Positions 1-11,373 are shown, counted from the first letter of the stretch. The stretch: DNA of 44,585 nt from Phaeoceros laevis (GCA_049999765.1 JBNGIQ010009446.1:1-44585), one strand, 5' to 3'. Translations and numbers: made by a program. The notes: generated by a model from the letters alone, not told the origin.

Positions 1-3000
1 AGGGTAGCATTCCTCTGTCACCTCCTGAAAAGCGAGAAGGTTGGACTTCGAGTTGTCCAGTCTATCACTGATGTTACTCGGAACATCACCTTGGGTTAAG
101 CTTTCTATTTCTTGTCGAGACCCTAAAACGACAACCTTATCCACCTCACCTTCTTTTGACATGGTTGGGATAGTATTCTTGACCACCAAAGTTGCGTATT
201 CTAGTCTGGCCTCCAAAATTTTAAGGTCCCCGTCCTGGTTTTGGTCCTTCACTGCGAACCATTGGTGTACATAAACGTGGCCTTCTGCATTAAGCACGCG
301 TTTCTTGAGGTCCTCCTTGGACACGCATTGCTTCTGCCTGTACCTACACGAGGTACGTCTTCGAACACATTCTTGTCTTAAAACTCCCTCGGTCAAGTAG
401 ACTCCCATACATCCCTCTTGTGAAGCACAAAAGGAACGAATTGGCTTGATAAAATTTTGGTATATGAAATTCCTTGACGAGAAATGGTCTCGGGTAGACG
501 ATCGCACAAGAAAATCGATGTGGAAACTACTATCACTGTATTCCAACAAAACATCATATCCACTTGTGGAAACCCCATATAAATGAACATCCATTTTGGT
601 TCCTACCTCATCCCAGCCCTTTTTCTTCCCGGCATCATATAACAAGGCCTGTGGACATTTGAGCAAACCGTCATCTCGGTTATATACACCAGAAACTAAG
701 GCAAAAACTAAGGATTTTGATTGAAAACAAATCTTAAAACAAAGCAAGTTGCTTTGGTCAAGAGCGCCGAATTGATCACCTGGATTCGAGAAAAAAGCCC
801 AGGGGTGAGGAAGGTTTGGATGCTGTTTGCGCACTCCAACCGCGCTCCAAAAAACAAATGGTGCTCAACGTCGTCGCTTTGTGATGGCCATTCCAGTTGA
901 CGATCAATAAGATGCACTTTATCGTCCACTGCAAAGAGCACAAGGATGAAATACCCATCTCGGCCATACTCATCCTTTCGGGCATAACACAAATGCAAGT
1001 TGCACAGCAATTGAATGAGCTTGTCTGTGGTCACTACGGTTGGCGAGAGACCCACTTTGCGGAGGGATGCTTCCAGCAAACCCTTCAAGCCTTGCGTGGT
1101 CACAAATCCTTGTTTCTTTTCATGAAATGTCAGCTTGCGCCTGTTCAAGTGATCATACGGACTAAATTCCTCGACCAAATGACCCATGACTCCTTGCCCA
1201 AGCCAACGAGGGTTGACAACAATGAAATCCATGAGGCCATCAAAGTAAATAACCTCTCCAGTATCATGCAAGGACAAAGCAACCACCTTCCAGTTCTTAT
1301 CTTCTAGTGACTTGAAAATGACCATCTGCTCACGTTCCTCGGGGGACAAGGCTGGATCTTCAGTTTCTGCTGCACATAGATCTTGGATTATCTGTTTGAA
1401 ATCTTGGATTTCCATCAGGGGACAATTGTAGTGCTCAGAACACCAAGCCTCCAAATGAAGCCTTGTTTTCCCATATATCGCAGGTACCGGAGGAAGGTCA
1501 AACACAAGGTTCACAAATCTCTCTCGCAGCCTCTCCAGAAAGGGTTGCACATGAATCTCAGAACGTGCATCCAAGAACTCCGGTTGCCCTAAAATGTGGA
1601 CAAAACCCTTAAACTCAGCCTGCAGAGCATCCACTTTTTCCAGGAATTCCACTTCAGGATAAGTTGGAGCTAGCAATTCTGTGGTGCAATCTTGAAATGT
1701 GATGACTACAACCACCGAAGGCAAGTGAGGTTGAGAGGGCCTTCGCCTGGAATTGGAAGAAACAAAGCGCAGCCAGTACCTGAACTCATCCTCGAAATCT
1801 TGCATGCTCTTCAAATGCTGTGAAGTCAAATGGTCTAGGTGACCCGAAGTATGAACCACATCTTTGATTGGACTAAAAGCGAAGAGCGATATAGTGGAGC
1901 CATTGACACTAGGGAAAACAGAGTCATGCAGTGCGTAGTAAAATGGCTGCCCAGCGAAGTCCCAGATAGCAACTCGCAAGTGGTCTTCATCTATGAGCAA
2001 ATTTACCTCAAAACCTCGAGTTCGCTCTTGCTCTTTAGTGTCTTTCTGTGAGCCCATTTGGTCTCGAGTTGCTTGGAAACGTGTTCGGTTGCCCGGTTGT
2101 AGCCTCAACATGGTGCTACAAAGAGTTGTCTTTCCTGAAAAAAGGAGCACAGAACAATATTCAAGAACTGTGTATACAATTCAACTGTCCAGATCAGCAA
2201 CAACAACCATTTGTCAACTTGGAATTCAGATATCTACCTACTTGTGAGTTCCTACTTAGAGCTAGATACGTACCTGCAAATGCGCTACCAAATAGCACCA
2301 AGCGGCATNNNNNNNNNNNNNNNNNNNNNNNNNNNNNNNNNNNNNNNNNNNNNNNNNNNNNNNNNNNNNNNNNNNNNNNNNNNNNNNNNNNNNNNNNNNN
2401 NNNNNNNNTGATTTGGCTTTGATCTTGGGTAAGGCTGCCAGAGTTGATCTGTACTCGACGTTTCGGCGGAGCTCCTCCATCACTGCCTCTGCTTTGCCTG
2501 CTCTTGATAAGGGAGTATCTATAAGGTCAATGGACTCGAGCGTATTGTTGTTGGACAACATCCAGATGAGAGCATTGTAAGCCCGCTCTGCGTCCACACC
2601 TTGGCAGTCATTGATATGAAGCTTCTGGAGTAAGGAGTTGCTCTCTAATGCTGGTATGATTGTGTCGGCCCACTCAAGGCTGGAGTAGGTTGCACGTTTT
2701 AGAGTGAACCTAACCAACTTTTGATTGGAACGAATCATATCCGCCGCCGCAGACGCATCCATCCCATTCATGTTCTTGTCATCCAAGGGATGTACATCCA
2801 AAGCTAGCTTTTGGAGGCTCTGGCAAATGTTGGCGGATGAGGCACTCCTGACACCATCAGCGCTGCCAGGCTTGCTAGTAGTGAGCAACTTGATCATTGC
2901 ATCAGCAGCGGCTGGATGCACACATAAGTCAAGACTCTTCAAGACACAATGAGAAAGTCCGGCAATAGCACTCCCAACCGGGAGGGGGCTCCATCCATCA

Positions 3001-5285
3001 AAAGTAAACACGAGCTCTCGTAAGCCCCGGTTGGCCCTGAGTGCCTTTGCCAAAGCTTCCGTACCTTCGGAGGAGAGTGCTACATTGGACAGATGGAGTA
3101 TGCGGAGGGTGGATTTATGGCGGACCACGGCGGCCAGAGCCAATCCTCCGCCTTCCGTGCCAAAAGCATCCGTGTTCACAATGTGCAACTCCTTGAGGCC
3201 TCGGTTGTTCCGGATTGAGTCCGCCAAAGCAATGCCACCTTTCTCGCTCATTTTCTCCAGACCTGCAACAAGTTGCAGTGACTTGAGCGTGGTGTTGTGA
3301 AGGATGAGGTGGGCCAGCAGTGACCACTCCGCTTTTCTCCTGAACCAGTCATCTGCGCACGTTCCAAATGTCAAGCCCTCCAACACGCAGGTGTTGGCGT
3401 CGGCCAGGATGGCAAGAAAGGGTGCCGAGCCGGAATTCCGCGGTACGTCAACCAGAAGTTTAGAGAAGTGGTTGCCACAGGGCAGGGCGCTAAGTGCCAA
3501 GGCCACTGCTGCACTGCATCCTTGCGCTAGAGGTAACGTCTGTTGATGTGCAGCCGCCACCACCTCTCCAAGCTCCCTCATGGCCTCCACCTCGCACTCG
3601 AACGTGAACACGGAAGTGCCATCTCCCTGGTGAATGTTTTTCACGTGATGGCGAAAAAAGTCGTGTACGTGGGGGTGATGTGAGAGCTGGGATGCGATCT
3701 CCTTGATCTGAGGTGTGGAGAGACTGGTACTATCCTTGCTCCAACTCCGCTTGCGCTTTCCACCCGTGCCCATGATGGATGACGAGTCCGTTGGTACATC
3801 CTTGGGCCCGTCCAGGAGCATCGTTCCCGAGTCTTGGCCATCACGTAAAACCATGCCCCCAGCACCGTCCTCAACCAGAGTCCCACGAACCAGAGTCCCG
3901 CGTAGGAGAATCTCCTGGATGGTGGTGTTGATCCGGATGTTGGTGTTGCGGAGGAGGTCAAACAGAGCAGCCCGCACCTGCTCCCCTTCCACTCCCTTGC
4001 AATACTTCAGGTCAACAGACAAGAGCGTTTTGTTGCGGCGAAGTGCTGGGAGGATGACAGTGGCCCACTCATCTGCGGAGTATGATCCATATTGCAAACC
4101 AAGGTGCTTCAGTGACTGGTTAGACACGATCATATGAGCAAGCTCCTCCGCTGCAGGCATCTCAACCATGTTGCCCATTTCCAATCTCCCGAGAGTAGTT
4201 TTGTTGTTGGTGGCAAGGGAGCGGGCGAGGAGCCCCAGAGCCGCCTTACCCAGCCGTGGGTTGTCGGAAATGTTCAACTCCTCGAGGGTGCTGTTTGCCC
4301 GCAGACCCTTGGCAAAGTGTCCCTCCCCATCGATACCCTCCTCCGCCAGGGAACAGCTATCCACCCTTAGACTCCGAAGGCAGCGATTGTTGGCCAGCAT
4401 CTTCCCCAGATGAGCCGCCCCTCCCTCTCCGATCTGGTTTTGAGATATGTCGAGCGTCTTCACTCCCCTCACATGTGTATCCATGGTAGATATTGCTTGA
4501 AGCAATTGCGGAGTGGACAGAGCACGGCAGAGGTGGAGGAGTCCCTCTGCGGTCATCCCAATGTTAGACAAGGTGAGGTACAGGAGGGTGCCATTGGTGA
4601 GGAGCATGGTGGCCAGCTCCTTCACTCCGCCATCGCCCACCTCCGGACAGCCTTGTAAGCACAGAACTATCAAACTGGTGTTCGTTTCAAGAGCCTGGGC
4701 AATGTGGCTCACCCCACCTGCACCCGTGGCTGTCATTCTCATATGGATTTCCTGGAGTTTGCAATGGCCGGCCTTGAGGAGCAGGTGGGCCAAATGCTCA
4801 CACCCCCTGTCTGTACCGAACGCTCCTCCATCCCCCGTAATTGTGAGCCGTCGCACAGCATTGCTCCAGCGTTGAGAAGCCAAGGCGGTGTACAGGACCT
4901 CCACTGCTTTCTCGCCGCCGTACGTGAGCTGGTCACGCGTTTCCTCGTGAATCGACACCTCGCGAGCATCGGAGAGGGAAGGTGCCAAGGCAAGCACCAA
5001 GCAGAATGCGAGCTGCAAAAGGATATCATGTGAGCCTCCTTCAACAGCTCCTAGCCCTAGTGGTGCTCTCAACTCCGCTGCGAAGCGTATCAACAACCCC
5101 TCTAGCTTGGGACGTGTCACTTCTAGCCGTACAATGCCCTTGTCCGTGGTCGCACTTTGCAGGACATGCAGCAAGGCCTGGAACAGACCTAAACTGAGGC
5201 TCCGCAGGAGCCTCACAATCTCATCTGCACTCATATTCACCTGTGCAGGCACGGGTTCCGCCATGGCCCCTTCAAGCTTCTTCAT
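1..5285 (-). CDS. Roco protein copy 1 (LRR-Roc-COR), 3' end beyond window
   Basis: Three exons, read on the minus strand: 5285-2274 (interrupted by the N gap), 2134-780 and 648-1 (open to the window edge). Exon 1 starts at ATG 5285 and encodes two arrays of RNase-inhibitor-like leucine-rich repeats (about residues 130-460 and 620-940), separated by an acidic linker with DGAGG and DGQDSGT. Exon 2 encodes the Roc GTPase: P-loop GSAFAGKT (split by intron 1), switch motif DFAGQ and the G4-like ITFQD. The COR domain follows, with LHDTGEV and VVNPRWL. Exon 3 has no ATG of its own but continues in frame for 216 codons through the COR tail, sharing FCASQ(E)GC with copy 2. Introns are GT-AG, 139 and 131 nt. 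Roco GTPases dimerise through COR and act as signalling switches. The visible C-terminus is not caspase-like, unlike copy 2. The family call is firm; the biological role is unknown. Confidence 0.85.
2309..2408. other. Assembly gap of exactly 100 N inside exon 1 of Roco copy 1
   Basis: The left and right contig ends encode the two halves of a segment that is continuous in Roco copy 2. One side ends exactly on the codon for the S of ...KAKS. The other begins with one extra A, then codes CRLVLFGSAFAG. Copy 2 reads KSCRIILCGHAYAG without interruption. A one-base overlap restores the frame, so little or no sequence is probably missing and the N run is a placeholder. Confidence 0.8.
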
Positions 5286-6773
5286 CCGCTGCGTATCAGT
5301 GCCTCAAGGCTTCTCCAGCAAGCATCGCCGCCTCCGTTGCCTCGCAACAGGTTCACAGTCCAAGTGCTTCAGAGAGACGTGTGCAGAACGTTTCCAGGAA
5401 GCGTGCTGTCTAGGAGACTGGTCAGCTGTGAGCCCTCGCATCTGCCTCAGGGGCGGGGACGATGCCTTTTGTGAAAGCAAATTATTAAATTAAGCAATCT
5501 TATTAAACAATTGGATGTGGGAGAAAGAAATCTTAAACAATTGGAGTGAGAGAAAGATGCCCGCCGTGCTGTGGACTTCAATCCACCACAAGTTTGTGAG
5601 CTGTGGATTAAATGAGACAAAACTGTTGTATCCACTGACTCTGGGCCTCTGGGACCCTCAGTACTATACACAGTGCCACAAGTTTGTGAGCTGTATCCAC
5701 CCGATGCTCTGTTTCCTTTCGTCCTTCCTCCTTCCTGCTAGGTAAGAATCCGTAAGATGGATCCTAACCGGAGTGTTCCGGACCAGGGCTCCTTGAGAAT
5801 TTTGACCATCCATGGGCTGAAAAACAGTCAGCTCTGTCAAATGATCACATGGCAAAAAGCAAGTGTAAGACGTAAAGTGCACGCCAAAATGGAGACCATT
5901 TCCAATATTTGTGAACGTCTTGAACGTCCCTTTTCAACGTGTTTCATTTCATTTTGATTCCGTTTCCAATTTCATAGGTTGGAACCAACCTGCCATTTGT
6001 GAAGGTCTTGAATTTGCTCCAACGCCAATGCACCACACCCAGATTAAATTGATGTATGCTTATAGGGAAGTTTGCTTTGTTCATGCCCACGTCGGGAATT
6101 ATTGCCTCATCTTGAGGCTCATGCATATCTATGTTGGTTGAGCCCCTTAGGATTGCACCCTGCGATCGGTAGCACCGTGGCCTCCAAAAGTCCACAGCTT
6201 GGCACCATCCTGCACTGAACGCACACTAGCATGGAGCTAACCCTTGTGATGCTGGTGCTGATAAAAAGCCCAGAAGGAGAGCAGTCTGAAGGAGAGAACT
6301 AGCTAGGGTTTGCCATGTAGCAGTTGGTACGTATGGTCTTGAATCGGACTAAGGCTCGGTCTGGGTCTGGGTCTTGGCTCCTGCTTTTATTGCACTGCAC
6401 CAGTTCTGCTCTCTCAAGTACAATCGATGTTGTGCCAGTGAACTGGTTGACACTGAACTCAGTCACAGACTTGTTACGACAAAGATGGGAGTACTCAGCA
6501 GGTAGGGTTCAATTGCTGCTGAATTGCAGAGCCCTTCATTTCTGTCCTTGGAGACAGAACCTCACTTCCCATTTATCTACCTCTAGAAGATGCACATGTA
6601 TGCAACTTGCTGGTTATTCCTGATTGTTAAACCAAGCTAGAGAGACCTACTAGCTTCAAGTGGACAGCAAGTTTACCTCCTCCACGAGTCTTTAGGACTT
6701 ACTACATGCACATGGCCGCGAACAGCCTGCACTTGATTCAGTGTTGATTGATCACAGAGCACACCCAAATGCG
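5286..6773. other. Intergenic: 5' leader/promoter of Roco copy 1 and 3' flank of Roco copy 2
   Basis: No supportable gene. The first ~400 bases resemble the sequence upstream of Roco copy 2 and of the stub. Shared elements include the CTCAAGGCTTCTCCAGC leader, TCCAAGTGCTTC, CCTTTTGTGAAAGCAA and the downstream words CCACAAGTTTGTGAGCTG (present twice here, near 5587 and 5678, and once near 12030). This is probably a shared ancestral promoter and leader. The rest, to 6773, shows nothing recognisable. Confidence 0.5.
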
Positions 6774-9700
6774 TTAAGGGCCCTTCCAGTAGAGGAACTT
6801 TCGAAAAGAGTGCCTCACTTCGCAGCATTGGCTAAATATGTTTGTGGTCCCCGTAGATGGATCCTTAACCTTGAGCGCCACTTGAGTTACTCGGCTATTC
6901 ACCAAAGTCATCACATCGAGTACGTGCTTAGTGTGCCTCTCCGTCAGCACGGTGTCCACCAATTCTTCCACAAAAATGGTGCCTGTACCAGGAAGGCGAC
7001 TTGAGGGACAACCTTCTGAAGTGGAAAATACTAACAAACAATCCGAGATTTCTCGAAGAGGGGGGAATGGTGACCATTTCTCCTGCACGTCATCATGGTC
7101 TGCCTCCACACTGTATGAGTATGAGTTGACACGGCAACAATTGATGAAAAAGATCTTCGGCTTCCCAAGAAGATGCTTGCTGTGCCGAAACGGCTCAATA
7201 ATATCCCGCATCACCATGATCTTCTCCTTTTTTTCGTCAAAGATGAATGTTTTTCCATCTTTTGTTGTGCCCCCATGCGCATTGATAGAGCACACAAAGC
7301 ACTCATCTTCTTCAAGGATACCTATTTCAGCTGCAGATTTGATTTTGTCGACAAGCTGAGATGATTGAAGGTCCACATGGGGGTGCGCTGGGGTAAACCC
7401 ACAAGCACAAAAAAGGGTCTCCAGCCTCCCTCGATCTACACCTCCGCCAGGCCGGTCTTTCTCCATACTCACAACTATCGCCAGGCCTCTACTTTTACCC
7501 TGTTTCCGGTTGTCGTCGGGATAACAAACTTCCTCCACACGCGGCTGCTTTGGCTCAGGTCCGGAGGCTACGTCCTTTGTTCCCTCCAGGAGCACTGTCC
7601 CTGAGTCTTGGCCATCAGGTAAAACCACACCCCCAGCACCGTCCTTAACCTTGTTCCAGCAATGCTGCCAGTCTGGCATAGACCCCATCTTTTTTCTCAA
7701 TTCCTCAACCAGAACGGATTGGTCCGTTCTTTGTATGCACAAAATAGGGTTTCCTTCCTTACCTCCGTACAAGCACTCTGGCCGGATGATAGCCTCGGCA
7801 AGGGTCACCCCTTGACATCCGTCTTGAGAAGCGCAGAATGTTCGGATGGTGCCTATGATGTTGGGCTGAAGGAACTCCATGGTCTTCTCATGGGACTTGG
7901 ACGACTTGACAAGAATATCCACAAAGTAGCCTGTAGAGCCACTAAACTCTATGAGAATCTCCATGCCATTCACCCAAATGCTGACCAGGTTTTTCTCCAA
8001 CATGCAGTTATCGCTACTTGTGTTTTTCACCCATTTCTGCTTGAAAGCATGGTTATGTAACACCACCTGCACAATTGCACACACAAGAGTTCTAGGCAGG
8101 TTTGCACAAGTGGGTAGAGACCTGCAAACATTCACATGGATTTCGCAGTCAAGCCAATGAGCTTTCTCACCTGTAGGCGTGGAAAGAAGCTGTCCGTCAG
8201 AAATGTTCGCTCCAGATCACCACATTCCAGTCTCCGGCCCACAAATGTAACTGTCTTCAAGCACCCATCATGCGCGTAATAATTGTTCTTTTTTTTCTTT
8301 TTTTTCTTCTTCAACAAGTTACGCCATGTCAAAGGTCGTATACCATCCGCAGCTTTGTTGCCTTCATCATTAAATATGGCAGGCAACAAGTAGGCTGTGC
8401 TGGGATAACCAGGCGTTTGCTCATAGCATAAATCAAAGAGAAGCATGAGCGTGATGAGCTGGTCCGGTGTCACAACTACATGGTCAATACAAGGATCACT
8501 TTTCTGGTCCCGTGGCACAGCTGCATGGGCAAAGCCAGGATCACTTTCCTGGTCCAGTGTCACAACTGCATCGCCAATGGCAAAATCACTTTTCACTGCC
8601 TCCTGCAACAAGCTGGAGAGATAATTTTTACTCACCAACGCATTTTCGGGTGTCCCTAACCTTTGAGAGGAAGGGACAAGGTCGATAAGTTGGCCAAGCA
8701 CTCCATCGCAAAACCCTTTGGGGTTGGACACGATAATGTCGAGCTTGTCATCATGTATGACCTCCCCTGCATCGTGCAAGTAAGCAACTACTGCTCTTCC
8801 AAATCTGTCTTTCACAGCCGCTAGGAGGTCCGGATCATTATCAGCTTGCCCCGCCCTTGCTATCTCAACCTCCATATGAGGAGCAAGATCCCAGCAGATG
8901 TTTGCAAATTCAGTTCTGGAGATGATGGGGCTTCTGCGCGAAACATGCTGGATAGCCCTCAACACTTCGTTGCATATAGCAGGCTCTTCTTCGAGACCAT
9001 CAAGGGTGCTTCTCAACGACTTCTCCAAATCCGTCACCCATGTCATGAGCCCAACATCATCACTATCTAGTGCATTCACCATGAAGGGCTGCGGCCGTAC
9101 TTCCACCCTGCCAGTGAACTTGGCTGCCAAGCAGGTAATAGTATCCTGAGCACGTAGAAGCCACGGCTTCACATGCGGACCTACTGTCAAGAGTGTGTCC
9201 TGGTGGGTGATGACAACCACCACCGTAGGAGGATCTGCGCTGGCCTTGGAAGTAGAGGCTACAAATCGCAACCAGTACTGCAGCTCTACCTCCAACTCAT
9301 TTATCGGCTTTAGCTTAAGTTCACCTGCTCTTGACTCATCCGATAGGCTCACGATGGGGCTGACAGTGAGCACGAAGAGAGTGGCAGCGTTGTCTCCGCT
9401 ACGGAACATGAAGTCGTGCAGGGCATGGAACTCTCTTTGCCCTGCAAAATCCCAAACAGAGATGCGAAGATCGTCCTCGTCCTTCAGCAAGTGAATCTCT
9501 ATGCCTCGTGTCCGTTTGCTCAGCTCCTTGTCCTCCATGTTATAATTGCGGGAAGGCTGGCCAAGTAACATGCCAGAAGTCTTGGACTCAGTCTTTGTCC
9601 TCTTGGACTCTGGAGAGAGAGAGAGAGGGGGAGATTTTCTTTTGCGTGACACTGCTGAAGTTGATTGCAGCACCTTCATGGTTTGGAAGAGACTGGACTT

Positions 9701-11373
9701 GCCTGCAGGCACGCAATGAGGTTAGACAACAACATTGAATCAAAGTCAAGGTTATAAATTCATGACTGCTCAAGTGGAACACTTTGATCATAGCAGTTCA
9801 TGACTGCTCAAGTGGAACACTTTGATCATAGCAGTTTACCTGCGTATGCGTGTCCACACAGAATAATCCTGCAAGACTTCGGATTTACTCGAGGCAGAGC
9901 AGACAAAGCGTGCCTGAACTTTTTGTTCCGATCAAGCTCCACCCGTACAGCCTCCGCTTCGCCAGCACGGTGCAGTGGAGTCCCATCTAGACGAATCTGT
10001 TGGATGGTGGTGTTGATTCGGAGGAGATGAAAGAGAGCAACACGCACCTGCTCCCCTCCGACTCCCCGGCACATCTCCAGGTCAAGAGACAAGAGCGCTT
10101 TGTTGCGGCCAAGTGCGGGGAAGATGACAGCGGCCCACTCTCCCGCGTCGTATGATGCTGTTCGCAAACTAAGTTTCTCCAGTGACCGGTTAGAGATGAG
10201 CATGTGAGCGAGCTCCTCCGCTGCAGGCATCTCCCCCACATTGCCCACGTCCAATGTCTTGAGACTGGTGTTGTTGGTGGCAAGGCAGCGGACGAGGAGC
10301 CCCAGAAGAGCCACCTTACCCACTGCGTTGTCGGAAATGCTCAACTTCTTGAGGGTGCTGTTTGCCCGCAGACCCTTGGCAAGATGCCCCTCCCCATCGA
10401 TATCCTCCTCCACCAAGGAACAGCCTTCCGCCCTTAGAGTCTGAAGGCAGGTATTGTTGGCCAGCATGGCACCCAGCAGAGCCGCCCCTCCCCGTCCGAT
10501 CTCGTTTTGAGATATGTCCAGCGCCTTCAAACCAGGCCCTAAGGTCCCACCGGGAGAAGAAGATGTTGCTTGAAGCGATTGCTGCGACGACTGCAGAGCA
10601 GCGCACAGGTGGCCGAGTCCCTGTGCTGTCATCCCAATATTAGACAAGGTGAGCTTCTGGAGGGTGGAATTGGTGCGGAGCATGGCGGCCAGCTGCTCCA
10701 CTCCGCCATCACCCACCTCCCGACATTCCTGTATCCTCAGTGAGGTCAAGCTGCTGTTGTACCGCAGAGCCCGGGCAATGTGGAGCATCCCACTTGCACC
10801 CGTGCCTGTCTTCACCATATGGAGTTCCTGGAGTTTGCAATGGCCGGACTTGAGCAGGTTGGCCAAATGCTCGCACCCCTCGTCTGTCCCAAACGCTCCA
10901 TCATCCTGAATACTGAGCCGCCGCACACCATTGCTCCAGTCATAAGATACCAAGGCGGAGTAGAAGACTTCCACTGCCTGCTCGCCGCCGTACGTAGTCG
11001 GGCCAGCATGATGAACAAGGAAGATGTCGCACGCGCCTGGGACGAAGGGTGCCAAGGCAAGCAACAAGCAGAATGAGAGCTGCAGAAGGACATCACCATC
11101 TGAACCGTCTTCTTCAACAGCTCCTAGCCCTAGTGGTGCTCTCAACTCCGCTGCGAAGCTTGTCAACAGCCCCTCGAGTTCGGGACGTGTCACTTCTAGC
11201 CGTAAAATGCCCTTGTCCGTGCTCCCACTTGGCAGGACATGGAGCAACGCCTCGAACAAGTTCACACTAAGGCTCGGCAGCAGCCCCACAATCTCACCTG
11301 CACTCATGTTCACCTGTGCCACCACGGCCTCGTCAAGCATGTTGACCACCGCGGCCATCCACTCCGAACCCAT
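6774..11373 (-). CDS. Roco-caspase: LRR-Roc-COR protein with a C-terminal C14A-type caspase domain
   Basis: Three exons: 11373-9840, 9702-8171 and 8066-6774; total 4359 nt, 1452 aa, GT-AG introns of 137 and 104 nt. LRR array about residues 130-490. Roc about 503-700: P-loop GHAYAGKS (507-514), DFAGQ, ITHQD (G4). COR about 700-1130, with LHDAGEV and a WVNG tail ending near IIRPECL. A linker with DGAGG and DGQDSGT precedes residues ~1212-1450, which match the animal caspase pattern throughout. SRGLAIVV covers the start, with an Arg at the P1-Asp pocket position. NAHGG holds the catalytic His (about 1286). GKPKIFFINCCRV holds the catalytic Cys (about 1333; the family consensus is QACRG). The p10-like part has LLVFSTSEG, SSR (for SWR), LDVMTLVNSRV and a final FRKFLYW. 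Plants are known for metacaspases (C14B); this looks C14A. Activity is inferred, not shown. The Gln of QACRG is Asn and its Gly is Val, so substrate preference may differ. Confidence 0.85.
8461..8593 (-). repeat. 45-bp tandem repeat (about 3 units) coding inside the COR domain
   Basis: Units at 8461-8505, 8506-8550 and 8551-8593 share GGTCC...GTGNCACA and GGATCACTTT. They encode 15-aa repeats (VVTLDQESDPG..., AVPRDQKSDP..., VVTPDQL...). Roco copy 1 has a single equivalent (VVTTDKLIQLL), so the extra units arose in copy 2 without breaking the frame. Confidence 0.75.
9759..9834. repeat. Exact 38-bp tandem duplication in intron 1 of Roco-caspase
   Basis: Two identical adjacent 38-bp units, 9759-9796 and 9797-9834, each starting TTCATGACTGCTC and ending TGATCATAGCAG. 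They fill more than half of the 137-nt intron (9703-9839), immediately inside the donor site. The lack of divergence points to a recent event or an assembly duplication. Confidence 0.9.

Noticed and set aside
393-590. 65-codon minus frame
   Set aside because: Out of frame with Roco exon 3 (648-1), which matches copy 2 and has no stop.
6774-11373. Animal contamination as the source of the caspase
   Set aside because: The caspase exon is joined by valid splice sites to LRR-Roc-COR exons whose tandem paralogue and duplicated promoter are on the same contig as plant genes.
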